Shown here: positions 1 to 7,542 of the stretch, one piece after another
Numbering within the stretch: the first letter of the stretch is position 1
Layout: each line of letters opens with the position of its first letter
DNA from: Kineosporia aurantiaca JCM 3230
GTDB taxonomy: Bacteria > Actinomycetota > Actinomycetes > Actinomycetales > Kineosporiaceae
DNA: 64,000 nucleotides
NCBI GenBank assembly: GCA_000719025.1
Contig: JODP01000024.1
Location: forward strand, 5,646-69,645
Reading direction: 5' to 3'
Position numbers and translations under genes: made by a program
The notes under the pieces: generated by a model
Seen by the model: only the letters and a program-made list of their open reading frames with translations
Told to the model about the DNA's origin: nothing
Databases searched by the model: none

Positions 1-611
1 ACCGAGAGACTGTCGTTCCGATCGTCCAGCATCGGAGACAGCAACAGCTGACCGAGCAGGCGCGGGCCTCCCGTGTCGCGCAGCGTCAGGGCGAGCGCGG
101 CGGTGAGCCCGCCGCCCGCGCTGGTTCCCGCCGCGATGATCCGGTCCGGATCGATCTCCAGCTCGGCCGCGTGCTCGACAATCCACCGCAGACCGGCGGT
201 GACGTCGTCGATCTGGGCCGGATAAGGGTGCTCGGGAGCCAGCCGGTAGGCGACCGACACGAGCGAGACGCCGAGCGCCTCGACCTCGTCCAGCCACGGG
301 TCGAGGACGATCCGGTGGTCTCCGCTGAACATCCCGCCGGCGTGCGTGTGATAGATCGCCGGACGCGGGCCCCCGGTCCCGGTCGGCGCGCAGATCAGCA
401 CGCTCACTCCCGGGTGCCCGTCGACCGGTCGCTCCTGCACATCGATCCGGCCGCCTCGGGTGAGGGCCTGCGTCGACGGCACCTCGGTGGCGTCCTCGGC
501 CCGCAGCTCGGCCAGGCGCGGCGCGGTCAAAGGCGGTGGAGCGAAGACGATGTGGGGCCGAAGCTCGGGGTCGAACGGAACCGGTCTGATCATCCCGGCA
601 TCATTCCCCAT
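1..611 (-). CDS. Alpha/beta hydrolase, HSL-type esterase (partial)
   Basis: The gene runs off the left edge of the window, so its C-terminus, with the catalytic Asp/His, is missing. The visible part reads as a hormone-sensitive-lipase-type carboxylesterase. A HTHAGG stretch matches the HGGG oxyanion-hole region, followed by an AYRLAPEHPYPAQ segment and the nucleophile elbow GTSAGGG. These proteins hydrolyse short-chain esters in the cytoplasm. The start is ATG at 611, and only 8 nt separate it from the stop of the upstream TetR gene, so the two are probably cotranscribed and the regulator may control this esterase. Family assignment is firm; the substrate is unknown. Confidence 0.85.
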   Translation of the reverse strand, partial: MGNDAGMIRPVPFDPELRPHIVFAPPPLTAPRLAELRAEDATEVPSTQALTRGGRIDVQERPVDGHPGVSVLICAPTGTGGPRPAIYHTHAGGMFSGDHRIVLDPWLDEVEALGVSLVSVAYRLAPEHPYPAQIDDVTAGLRWIVEHAAELEIDPDRIIAAGTSAGGGLTAALALTLRDTGGPRLLGQLLLSPMLDDRNDSLS

Positions 612-619
612 GGCGGCGG

Positions 620-1336
620 TCAGAGGCTGACGAAGCGCTCGATCTCCTGGTCGTACAGGAGGCCGGCGTCGATGCCCATCGAGGCGAACACGCCTTCCAG
701 TTCGAGGCTGAGCACGCCGTGCAGCCGGGTCCAGAGCAGGATGCCGGCCTGGAGCAGCCCTTCGGGCGGGACCGGCCCTTCGGAACTCCGGGAGATCCAG
801 GTCCGGAGCTGGGCGTCCAGCTCCGCGGTGGAGGACCATTCGCGCTGCCACTGCGGTTGCACCCCGGACAGCGCGGAAAGAATCGCCGACATGGCCCGCT
901 GCGAGGCGGGAACGGTGCGCTCGGGGGCGGTGAAACCGGACCCGTACCGGGTGGCGAAGATCAGCCGGTAGCGGTGCGGCTGGGCCCGGGCCCAGGTGCG
1001 GGTGGCCTGCCCGAGGGCCCGGACCTGGTCCGGAGCGGGCCGGCCGGCCGCCTGCCCGGCCTCGACCGCCTGGGTCATGGCGTCGGCCAGATCGTCGTAG
1101 CCGTTGGCGACCAGTTCCCCGAGCAGATCCTCGCGGGAGGCGAAGTACCGGTACAGCGCGGGCCCGGACATGCCCATCGCCCGGGCGATCGCGTTCAGCG
1201 ACAGCGCCTCCGGGCCACTGGCCGCGATCTGGGCCAGCGCGTGCTCCTTGATCTCTTCCATGGTGCGCGCCCGGGTCAGCTCACGGCGGCTGGGCGGGCG
1301 GGTGACGCCGGGAGCGTCGGATGCGGCGGTGGGCAT
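620..1336 (-). CDS. TetR/AcrR family transcriptional regulator
   Basis: A 238-residue TetR-type repressor. The N-terminal helix-turn-helix is clear (ALSLNAIARAMGMSGPALYRYFASREDLL, roughly residues 45-72). The C-terminal part resembles the TetR_C_13/WHG-type ligand-binding domain. I chose ATG at 1336 because the longer reading frame would extend back through the divergent promoter and into the neighbouring MDR gene. It lies head-to-head with the oxidoreductase at 1428 and just upstream of the esterase at 1-611, so it may regulate both. The ligand is unknown. Confidence 0.9.
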   Translation of the reverse strand: MPTAASDAPGVTRPPSRRELTRARTMEEIKEHALAQIAASGPEALSLNAIARAMGMSGPALYRYFASREDLLGELVANGYDDLADAMTQAVEAGQAAGRPAPDQVRALGQATRTWARAQPHRYRLIFATRYGSGFTAPERTVPASQRAMSAILSALSGVQPQWQREWSSTAELDAQLRTWISRSSEGPVPPEGLLQAGILLWTRLHGVLSLELEGVFASMGIDAGLLYDQEIERFVSL

Positions 1337-1362
1337 GCAGCAACCGTAATGGACAGTTGCTC

Positions 1363-1390
1363 TTGCTACAACCACTAACTTCGTTATACG
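1363..1390 (+). promoter_or_regulatory. Putative sigma-70-type promoter for the MDR oxidoreductase
   Basis: In the TetR/MDR divergent gap, TTGCTA (1363-1368) and TATACG (1385-1390) are separated by 16 bp, a near-consensus vegetative promoter facing the gene at 1428. The gap is unusually A/T-rich for this genome. A TetR operator should lie here, but I could not identify an unambiguous palindrome. Confidence 0.45.
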
Positions 1391-1427
1391 TTCTAACTCA
1401 TACCCCCACCGCAAGGAGAAGATCGTC

Positions 1428-2456
1428 GTGAACAGCACCGTTGCCACCGAGATCGTCCTGCCCGGCCTGGTCGAGCCGTCCGGCCTGCAGATCCGCACCC
1501 GTAAGCTGCCGGCGCCCGCCGCCGGTCAGGTTCTGCTGAAGGTGGAGACCACCGGGATCTCGTTCGCCGAGCAGCAGATGCGCCGGGGCAAGTACTACGA
1601 CCAGCCCGCCTTCCCCTTCGTGCCCGGCTACGACCTGATCGGCATCGTCGAGGCCACCGGCCCGGAGGTCGACCCCGGCCTGACCGGCCGGCGTTTCGCC
1701 GCGGTCACCAAGACCGGGGGCTGGGCCAGTCACGTCCTGCTCGAGGCCGCCGACCTGATCGAGGTCCCGGCCGCGATCGACCCGGCCGCCGCCGAGACCG
1801 TCGTGGTCAACGGCATCACTGCCTGGCAGATGATGTTCCGGGTCGCGAAACTGCGCGCCGGGCAGACCATCGTGGTGCTCGGAGCCAGCGGCGGGGTCGG
1901 CTCCACCCTCGTCCAACTGGCCCGCCACCACGGCATCACCGTCATCGGTACCGCATCCCCGCGCCATCACGACATGGTGCGCACCCTCGGCGCCACGCCC
2001 GTCGACTACCGGGACCCCGAAATGTACTCCCGCATCCGCGAACTCGCCCCCGACGGGGTCGACGCCGTCTTCGACCACGTCGGCGGCCCCACCATCGCGG
2101 ACTCCTACAGGCTGCTGCGCCGCGGCGGGACGCTGGTCTCCTACGGCACCGCGGCAACCAAGGACGAGGCCGGCAACTCACAGCTGCCCATCCTCAAAAT
2201 GATCGCTCGGCTGGCCGTCTGGAACTATCTGCCGACCGGCCGGGGCGCCCACTTCTACAACTTCTGGGCCGGCCGTCGGCGCCCTGCGGCCTTCCGGAGC
2301 CGCCTGCGCGAAGACCTGACCGCAGTGTTCGATCTCCTCGAAAAGGGCGATCTGACCGCCCAGGTCGGCGCCGAGTTCCCGCTGACCGAGATCGCCCGGG
2401 CATTCGCCCTGGCCGAGTCCCACACGATCAGCGGCAAAGTCGTGCTCCACCCCTGA
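1428..2456 (+). CDS. Zinc-independent MDR oxidoreductase (quinone reductase-like)
   Basis: A 342-residue medium-chain dehydrogenase/reductase of the NADPH:quinone oxidoreductase type. It has an N-terminal GroES-like fold and a Rossmann nucleotide-binding motif, LGASGGVGSTLVQLA, near residues 147-161. The Cys/His zinc ligands of alcohol dehydrogenases are absent, as expected for the zinc-independent branch that reduces quinones or enones with NAD(P)H. The start is GTG at 1428, preceded by AAGGAG. It is transcribed divergently from the TetR gene, its likely repressor. It ends 15 nt before the convergent MarR gene. Confidence 0.9.
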   Translation: MNSTVATEIVLPGLVEPSGLQIRTRKLPAPAAGQVLLKVETTGISFAEQQMRRGKYYDQPAFPFVPGYDLIGIVEATGPEVDPGLTGRRFAAVTKTGGWASHVLLEAADLIEVPAAIDPAAAETVVVNGITAWQMMFRVAKLRAGQTIVVLGASGGVGSTLVQLARHHGITVIGTASPRHHDMVRTLGATPVDYRDPEMYSRIRELAPDGVDAVFDHVGGPTIADSYRLLRRGGTLVSYGTAATKDEAGNSQLPILKMIARLAVWNYLPTGRGAHFYNFWAGRRRPAAFRSRLREDLTAVFDLLEKGDLTAQVGAEFPLTEIARAFALAESHTISGKVVLHP

Positions 2457-2471
2457 TCCGCTACTCCCCCG

Positions 2472-2945
2472 TCAGCGGTCCTCGAGGCTCTCCCGCACCA
2501 CCTTGGCCACCTGGGCCAGCGCGGCGCCGAGCCGGCGCTGCTGGGCCGGGCTGAGCGGCTCGAAAACCAGCCGTCGCACCTCCTCCACATGCCCCGGGGC
2601 ACTGTTCTCGACCTTCTGCCGGCCGGCCGCGGTCAGCTCGGCCAGCGTGTAACGGCCGTTGTCCGGGTCCGGAAAACGCCGCACCCAGCCGCTGCGCTCG
2701 AAGCGGGCCATCACCTTGGACAGCCGGGGCAGGGTGCTGTTGCACTCCACCGCCAGGTCGCTGAGCCGCATGGTGAGCGTCTCGGTCATGGACAGCCGCG
2801 CCATCACGCTGTACTCGAAGTTCGAGATCCCGGCGTCGCGTTCCAGCTGGCGGTCCAGCAGCGCCGGCAGCGCGATCACCACCGTCCGCAGATCCGCCCA
2901 GACCTGCTGCTGATCGTCGTCGAGCCACCGGGGCGAATCCGTCAT
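2472..2945 (-). CDS. MarR family transcriptional regulator
   Basis: A 157-residue MarR-type winged-helix regulator. The recognition region reads LRLSDLAVECNSTLPRLSKVMARFERSGWV, and the wing includes PDNGRYTLAELTAAGRQ. The start is ATG at 2945, preceded by a GGGGGA Shine-Dalgarno-like tract. It is divergent from the MDR oxidoreductase at 3053. Two copies of a TTGCCYAGGCAA palindrome sit between the two starts, so the protein very likely represses itself and its neighbour, with release by an oxidant or phenolic ligand. The ligand is inferred from the family only. Confidence 0.92.
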   Translation of the reverse strand: MTDSPRWLDDDQQQVWADLRTVVIALPALLDRQLERDAGISNFEYSVMARLSMTETLTMRLSDLAVECNSTLPRLSKVMARFERSGWVRRFPDPDNGRYTLAELTAAGRQKVENSAPGHVEEVRRLVFEPLSPAQQRRLGAALAQVAKVVRESLEDR

Positions 2946-2973
2946 GAGCGCAGCCTACTTCCCCCACCTTGAC

Positions 2974-2985
2974 TTGCCCAGGCAA
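2974..2985. promoter_or_regulatory. Putative MarR operator O1
   Basis: TTGCCCAGGCAA is a palindrome except for its central base pair. It lies 28 bp upstream of the marR start and its centre is 33 bp (about three helical turns) from the second copy at 3005-3020. Confidence 0.65.
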
Positions 2986-3004
2986 CTCAGAGCACACTCC
3001 TGAC

Positions 3005-3020
3005 ACTTGCCTAGGCAAGT
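3005..3020. promoter_or_regulatory. Putative MarR operator O2
   Basis: ACTTGCCTAGGCAAGT is a perfect 16-bp palindrome that contains the same TTGCCYAGGCAA core as the copy at 2974-2985. It lies about 30 bp upstream of the GTG start of the oxidoreductase, a typical position for MarR dimer binding. Confidence 0.7.
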
Positions 3021-3052
3021 TCCACGGAAGCATCGACGAGAAGGAGAGTGCC

Positions 3053-4012
3053 GTGAAGGCGATCCGCTACCACGAGTTCGGCAGCACCGGGGTCCTGCGC
3101 CACGAGGAGGTCGAGCGCCCGGTCCCCGGCCCCGGCCAGGTCCTGGTGAAGGTGACGGCCACGTCGTTCAACCCGGTCGACGACCACATCCGGCTCGGCG
3201 TGCTCGCGGAGATGATCCCCACCCCCCTGCCGATCACCCCGGGGCTCGACCTGGCCGGGACCGTGGCCGGGCTCGGAGACGGGGTCAGCGGCCTGGAGGT
3301 GGGCGATCCGGTCATCGCGATGTTCCCGCTGGACGCGCACGGCGGGGCCGCCGAGTTCGCGGTGCTGGCGGCCGACCTGGTCACCGCCGCTCCGCGCACC
3401 GTCGAACTGGCGGATGCCGCGGCCCTGCCCCTGACCGGACTCGCGGCCCGGCAGGCCGCCGTCGAACTCGCCTCGATCGCGGCCGGCCAGACCGTACTGG
3501 TCAACGGGGCCGGCGGAGCCGTGGGCAGTCTCGTGGTCCAGCTCGCGGCGGACGCCGGGGCGAAGGTGACCGCGGTCGACGGACCGCAGCACGCCGACCG
3601 GTTGCGGGAGTACGGCGCCGAGAAAGTGGTGGGCCCGCTGGATCTCGACGCCGGGCCGGCCGCCGTGGGCGGCCCTTTCGACGTGGTCGTGAACCACGTC
3701 CGGCTGGCCCCCGAGGACTTGGCCAAGCTGACCCCCTACGTGGCCGACGGGGGCATTGTGGTGAGTTCCGCCGGGCCGGTGCCGGCCGATGAGGAGCGTG
3801 CCGTGCGCACGGCCGGAGTGTGGGTCGGCCCCGACGCGGCCCATCTGGCCGACCTGGTCAGCCGGATCGACGACGGCCGGCTGCGGCTCCACGTCGTCGA
3901 CCGCCGCCCGTTGGCCGAACTTCCGGCCGTCCATGAGGAAGCGGGCAAGGGGAAACTTCCCGGCAAGACGGTCATCCTGGTCGCAACCGCGGCCGGTGTG
4001 GCAGGCGGGTGA
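3053..4012 (+). CDS. NADP-dependent MDR oxidoreductase
   Basis: A 319-residue zinc-free medium-chain reductase of the quinone-oxidoreductase class. It has the GroES-like N-terminus (VPGPGQVLVKVTATSFNPVD) and the cofactor-binding glycine motif NGAGGAVGSLVVQLA. GTG at 3053 follows AAGGAG and gives the canonical MKAIRYHEFG-type N-terminus of the family. An upstream in-frame ATG at 2969 would place the operators inside the gene, so I rejected it. It is divergent from marR and probably induced by the MarR ligand. The substrate is likely an electrophilic enone or quinone. Confidence 0.9.
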   Translation: MKAIRYHEFGSTGVLRHEEVERPVPGPGQVLVKVTATSFNPVDDHIRLGVLAEMIPTPLPITPGLDLAGTVAGLGDGVSGLEVGDPVIAMFPLDAHGGAAEFAVLAADLVTAAPRTVELADAAALPLTGLAARQAAVELASIAAGQTVLVNGAGGAVGSLVVQLAADAGAKVTAVDGPQHADRLREYGAEKVVGPLDLDAGPAAVGGPFDVVVNHVRLAPEDLAKLTPYVADGGIVVSSAGPVPADEERAVRTAGVWVGPDAAHLADLVSRIDDGRLRLHVVDRRPLAELPAVHEEAGKGKLPGKTVILVATAAGVAGG

Positions 4013-4078
4013 AAGTCTGGTCCGCCGTCACGATCGGTAACCGGCACGCCTAATGCCACGTCCTTGGATGTCGATGCA

Positions 4079-5596
4079 ATGGGCATGCCGGTCACCGCCG
4101 CTCCGCGCAGCGCCAGCCGGGTCTGGTGGGGTCGGGCCCTGCTCAGCATCCTGGCCCTCTGGGGAGCCTTCACCGCCCTGAGTCCGCTGACTCAGCACTT
4201 AGAGGTCGTCCGCCTGCTCCGGGACGACCTGATCTACGCCCTGGCCGTGTTCGCCGCCCTGGTCACCTCGGTGCTGGCGGTCCGGCACGGGGCCCCGGCC
4301 CGGCGCCGGTTCTGGATCCTGATGGCCGGCACCAACCTGTTCTGGCTCTTCCCGGAGATCTACTGGGGCCTGGCCGACTGGCGCGGCTGGACGATCCCGG
4401 TCCCCTCCGTCGGCGACTACTCCCTCCTGATCAGTTATGCCCTGATGGTCGCGGCCGCGTCCGTCGGGATCGGCGACTTCAACGGACTCCGGCAACTGCG
4501 CGGCCAACTGGACAGCCTGATCGTCTGCGCCGCGATCTGCATCGCCGGCTGGGAACTCCTGGTCCACCCGCAGATCAGCGGCGGGGTCAATGCCGGGTCC
4601 CTGGTCTACGCGGCCTACCCGCTGATGGACATCGCCTTCCTCATGCTGTTCCTGTCCATCGCGATCAGCGGCAGCGTCCGGATCGCCTGGCCGGTCCTGG
4701 CCGTGGTCACCGGCATCGGGTTCAGCCTGGTCGGCGACATCCTGCTGGCGGTCCTGCCGACCTACGACATCGTCTTCTCGGCCGCCCTGAGCAAGTGCAT
4801 CTACCTGCCGACCGCGCTGTTCTTCGCGCTCGGGGCGCTCGGCGAGACCTGGTACGGCAAGGAGGACTCCGGTCGCTCGCGCCGGATCGCCCTGGACTTC
4901 GGCATGGTGCCGTCGGTCGCGGCGATGGGCGCGATCCTGGGCTGGGCCGCCTCGCAGAACCGCAGCGCCCACCTGAGCATGGGCCCGATCGTGCTGGCGG
5001 TCGTGCTGATCCTCGGGCTCGCGGCCCGTGCCCACGTCAGCACCCGCACCATGTCCCGGCTGGCCCGTGACCTCGAGACCGCCCTGGAGGAGCAGGAACG
5101 GCTGGCCTCCACCGACGGGCTCACCGGGCTCTACAACCGCCGGTTCGCCGAGATGACCGTCGCCGAGCGGCTGGCCGAGGACCGGCCCGGGGTCGGGACC
5201 GCCGTCGTCCTGCTCGACCTCGACCACTTCAAGCGGATCAACGACACCTACGGGCACGACGTCGGGGATCTGGTCCTGAGGGAGGCCTCGAACCGGTTCT
5301 CCGCGGTGCTTCGGGGCTCGGACGTGCTGGCCCGCTGGGGTGGCGAGGAGTTCCTGGCGATCCTGCCCGGCGTCTCGCGCGAGAATGCCCAGCAGGTCGC
5401 CGACCGCTTCCGGGTCGCCCTGGCCGGATCTCCCATCGACATCGGCGGTGGACGCGCGCTGGAAGTCACCGCCTCACTGGGCGCGGTGCTGGTGAACGCC
5501 GGGGATCTCAGTCCCGACGAGGCCGTGCTTCAGGCCGACCGGTTGCTCTACCGGGCCAAGGCGGAGGGCCGTAACCGGTCCGTGGTGGCCGCATAG
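4079..5596 (+). CDS. Membrane-bound diguanylate cyclase (GGDEF)
   Basis: A 505-residue protein with about eight to ten hydrophobic segments in residues 1-320 and a C-terminal GGDEF domain that makes the second messenger c-di-GMP from two GTP. The domain is complete: DLDHFKRINDTYGHDVGD, then the active-site GGEEF at about residue 421. An RGSD sequence five residues upstream matches the RxxD allosteric inhibitory I-site, so product inhibition is expected. No EAL domain is present. The start is uncertain: ATG 4079 has a GGAT-like site upstream, and an in-frame TTG at 4064 is also possible. The input signal sensed by the membrane part is unknown. Confidence 0.9.
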   Translation: MGMPVTAAPRSASRVWWGRALLSILALWGAFTALSPLTQHLEVVRLLRDDLIYALAVFAALVTSVLAVRHGAPARRRFWILMAGTNLFWLFPEIYWGLADWRGWTIPVPSVGDYSLLISYALMVAAASVGIGDFNGLRQLRGQLDSLIVCAAICIAGWELLVHPQISGGVNAGSLVYAAYPLMDIAFLMLFLSIAISGSVRIAWPVLAVVTGIGFSLVGDILLAVLPTYDIVFSAALSKCIYLPTALFFALGALGETWYGKEDSGRSRRIALDFGMVPSVAAMGAILGWAASQNRSAHLSMGPIVLAVVLILGLAARAHVSTRTMSRLARDLETALEEQERLASTDGLTGLYNRRFAEMTVAERLAEDRPGVGTAVVLLDLDHFKRINDTYGHDVGDLVLREASNRFSAVLRGSDVLARWGGEEFLAILPGVSRENAQQVADRFRVALAGSPIDIGGGRALEVTASLGAVLVNAGDLSPDEAVLQADRLLYRAKAEGRNRSVVAA

Positions 5597-5608
5597 GTCG
5601 GCGTGGTA

Positions 5609-5624
5609 GGGAGTGGATACTCCC
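5609..5624. terminator. Short inverted repeat after the diguanylate cyclase
   Basis: GGGAGT-GGAT-ACTCCC forms a perfect 6-bp stem with a 4-nt loop, starting 13 nt after the GGDEF stop codon. There is no T-tract. It could be a weak terminator or an operator for the multicopper oxidase downstream. Confidence 0.35.
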
Positions 5625-5701
5625 GAAACGTCAGGGTTGACGGGGGAACTGAAGTGGACGACGCTTCCCCGCACAAACCGGTGGACTAGTGGGTGGGGCG
5701 G

Positions 5702-7489
5702 ATGGAACTCGGCCGGCGGCAGTTGTTCAGGATGATGGGCGCGATCGGGGTGGTCGCGGTGGCGCCGCAGGCCGCCTTCCAGGCCTCGGCGCGGGCCGCG
5801 AGCCGGCTGTCGGGGGCGAGCTACCGCGGCAAGTTCACCAAGGCGCTGCCGAAGCCCTCCCGGTTCACCTTCACCACGAAGAAGACCAGCGTGACGGTGG
5901 ACGCGACGCAGTTCACCCAGCAGGTGCTCACCGGTTATCCGAAGACGAAGCTCTACGGCTACGGCATCGCGGGCAAGAAGCCGTCCTGGCCCGGACCCAC
6001 GATCGAGGCGACGGCCGGCAAGACCGTGCACATCACCTGGCGCAACCGGTTGCCCACCGGCACGAAGAAGATCACGGCCACCGGCGGGCACCTCCTGCCG
6101 GTCGACGCGACGCTGCTCGACGCCGAGGTCAGGGCCCTGCCGGCCGGGCAGAAGCCGCTGGTCACGCATCTGCACGGCGCGCACGCCGAGTGGGAGAGCG
6201 ACGGCTACCCGATGGCCTGGGCCACGCAGAACGGCCGCAAGGGCTCGATGTGGATGAAGGCGGTCTCCACCTACGACAACAGCCAGACCGGTGGCACGCT
6301 CTGGTACCACGACCACACCATGGGCATTACCCGGCTCAACGTCTACGCCGGGCTGGCGGGCACCTACCTGCTGCGGGACAAGCGTGAGCGGGACCTGATC
6401 GCCGATCACGTGCTGCCGGCGGCCGCGTACGAGCGCGAGCTGATCATCCAGGACCGGGCCTTCACCGACGACGGCCAGCTGTTCATGCAGACCGAGACGA
6501 ATCCGGGCGGTGGGATCGAGCCCTCGGTGTTCTACGACTTCGTCACGGTCAACGGGGTGCCCTGGCCGGTGCTGGACGTGCAGCCCCGCAAGTACCGGCT
6601 GCGCCTGGTGAACGGCTCGGACTCGCGGATGTACGTGCTGAAACTCAGCAACGGCAAGCCCTTCCTGGTGATCGGCAACGATCTGGGCCTGATGCGGACC
6701 GCGGTGAACGCGACCACGCTGCCGCTGGCCCCCGGAGAGCGGTACGACGTGATCGTCGACTTCACCGGCATGAAGAAGAACACGACGGTGACCGTGACGA
6801 ACGCCGGGATCGACGGCTCGCTGATGGGTTTCACGGACGCGGCGGGGAACGTCACCAACCGGCCCAGCGGGGTCGCCTTCGGTGACGGAGTGGCGGCCGA
6901 CAAGGCGTCCACCGCCCTGGTCCTGCGGTTCCGGGTGCGCAAGGCCCTGAGCAAGACCCCCAAGGGCTCGGTCAGGGCCGGGACGACCCTGGGGGCGGTG
7001 CTGACCACGCCGAAGGTCACGAACACCCGCAAGCTGATCATCTTCCGGGGTACCGACGGCCGCGGCCGGGACATGGAGATGCTGGGGACGCTGGGCGGCG
7101 GCACCTTTGAGTGGATGGACAAGGTCACCGAGGTGGTGAAGAAGGGGGCGACCGAGATCTGGGAGATCCACAACACCAGCCTGGTCGCCCACCCGATCCA
7201 CCTGCACCTGGTGCATTTCAAGGTGCTCGACCGGGCCCCGTTCAGCTTCACCAGCACGCCGATGGCCATGTCCGACGGCGGTTCCGGCGCGATGGTGACG
7301 GTCACCGGCACCGGAAAGCGCCGCAGCCCGGAGACCTTCGAACGCGGCCCGAAGGACACGGTGATCTGCTACCCGGGCGAGATCACCCGGCTGGTGGCCA
7401 CGTTCGACCGTAAGGGCAACTACGTCTGGCACTGCCACGAACTGCACCACGAGGACCACGACATGATGCGGCCCCTCCAGGTGAGGTGA
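5702..7489 (+). CDS. Tat-exported multicopper oxidase
   Basis: A 595-residue multicopper oxidase of the CotA/bilirubin oxidase/phenoxazinone-synthase type. It couples one-electron oxidation of phenols, metals or bilins to reduction of O2 to water. The N-terminus GRRQLFRMMG followed by an Ala-rich hydrophobic stretch is a twin-arginine signal, so it folds in the cytoplasm and is exported. All four copper-binding motifs are visible: HLHG (about 156-159), WYHDH (about 201-205), HPIHLH, and the C-terminal HCHELHHEDHDMM with the type 1 Cys, His and Met. ATG 5702 was preferred; GTG 5693 is in frame. A strong hairpin follows the gene. Confidence 0.93.
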   Translation: MELGRRQLFRMMGAIGVVAVAPQAAFQASARAASRLSGASYRGKFTKALPKPSRFTFTTKKTSVTVDATQFTQQVLTGYPKTKLYGYGIAGKKPSWPGPTIEATAGKTVHITWRNRLPTGTKKITATGGHLLPVDATLLDAEVRALPAGQKPLVTHLHGAHAEWESDGYPMAWATQNGRKGSMWMKAVSTYDNSQTGGTLWYHDHTMGITRLNVYAGLAGTYLLRDKRERDLIADHVLPAAAYERELIIQDRAFTDDGQLFMQTETNPGGGIEPSVFYDFVTVNGVPWPVLDVQPRKYRLRLVNGSDSRMYVLKLSNGKPFLVIGNDLGLMRTAVNATTLPLAPGERYDVIVDFTGMKKNTTVTVTNAGIDGSLMGFTDAAGNVTNRPSGVAFGDGVAADKASTALVLRFRVRKALSKTPKGSVRAGTTLGAVLTTPKVTNTRKLIIFRGTDGRGRDMEMLGTLGGGTFEWMDKVTEVVKKGATEIWEIHNTSLVAHPIHLHLVHFKVLDRAPFSFTSTPMAMSDGGSGAMVTVTGTGKRRSPETFERGPKDTVICYPGEITRLVATFDRKGNYVWHCHELHHEDHDMMRPLQVR

Positions 7490-7490
7490 A

Positions 7491-7527
7491 GGGCGGTGCC
7501 CGCGGCCAGGAACCGCGGGCACCGCCC
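7491..7527. terminator. Bidirectional terminator hairpin
   Basis: GGGCGGTGCCCGCGG and CCGCGGGCACCGCCC form a perfect 15-bp stem around a 7-nt loop. It begins directly after the multicopper oxidase stop and lies 15 bp before the convergent protease stop, so it probably terminates both. Confidence 0.8.
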
Positions 7528-7542
7528 TTCAACCAGCCCTGA

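Noticed and set aside
1369..1400. Search for a TetR operator between tetR and the first MDR gene
   Set aside because: Only short repeats (CTAACT direct copies) were found and no convincing dyad, so no operator is listed.
5609..5624. Hairpin before the multicopper oxidase considered as a CsoR-type copper operator
   Set aside because: The CsoR pattern has C-tracts on the left and G-tracts on the right (TACCC...GGGTA); here the order is GGGAGT...ACTCCC, so it does not match.
5474..7522. A 682-codon minus-strand frame over the multicopper oxidase
   Set aside because: It has a biased composition and no motifs; the plus strand holds all four copper motifs and a Tat signal.
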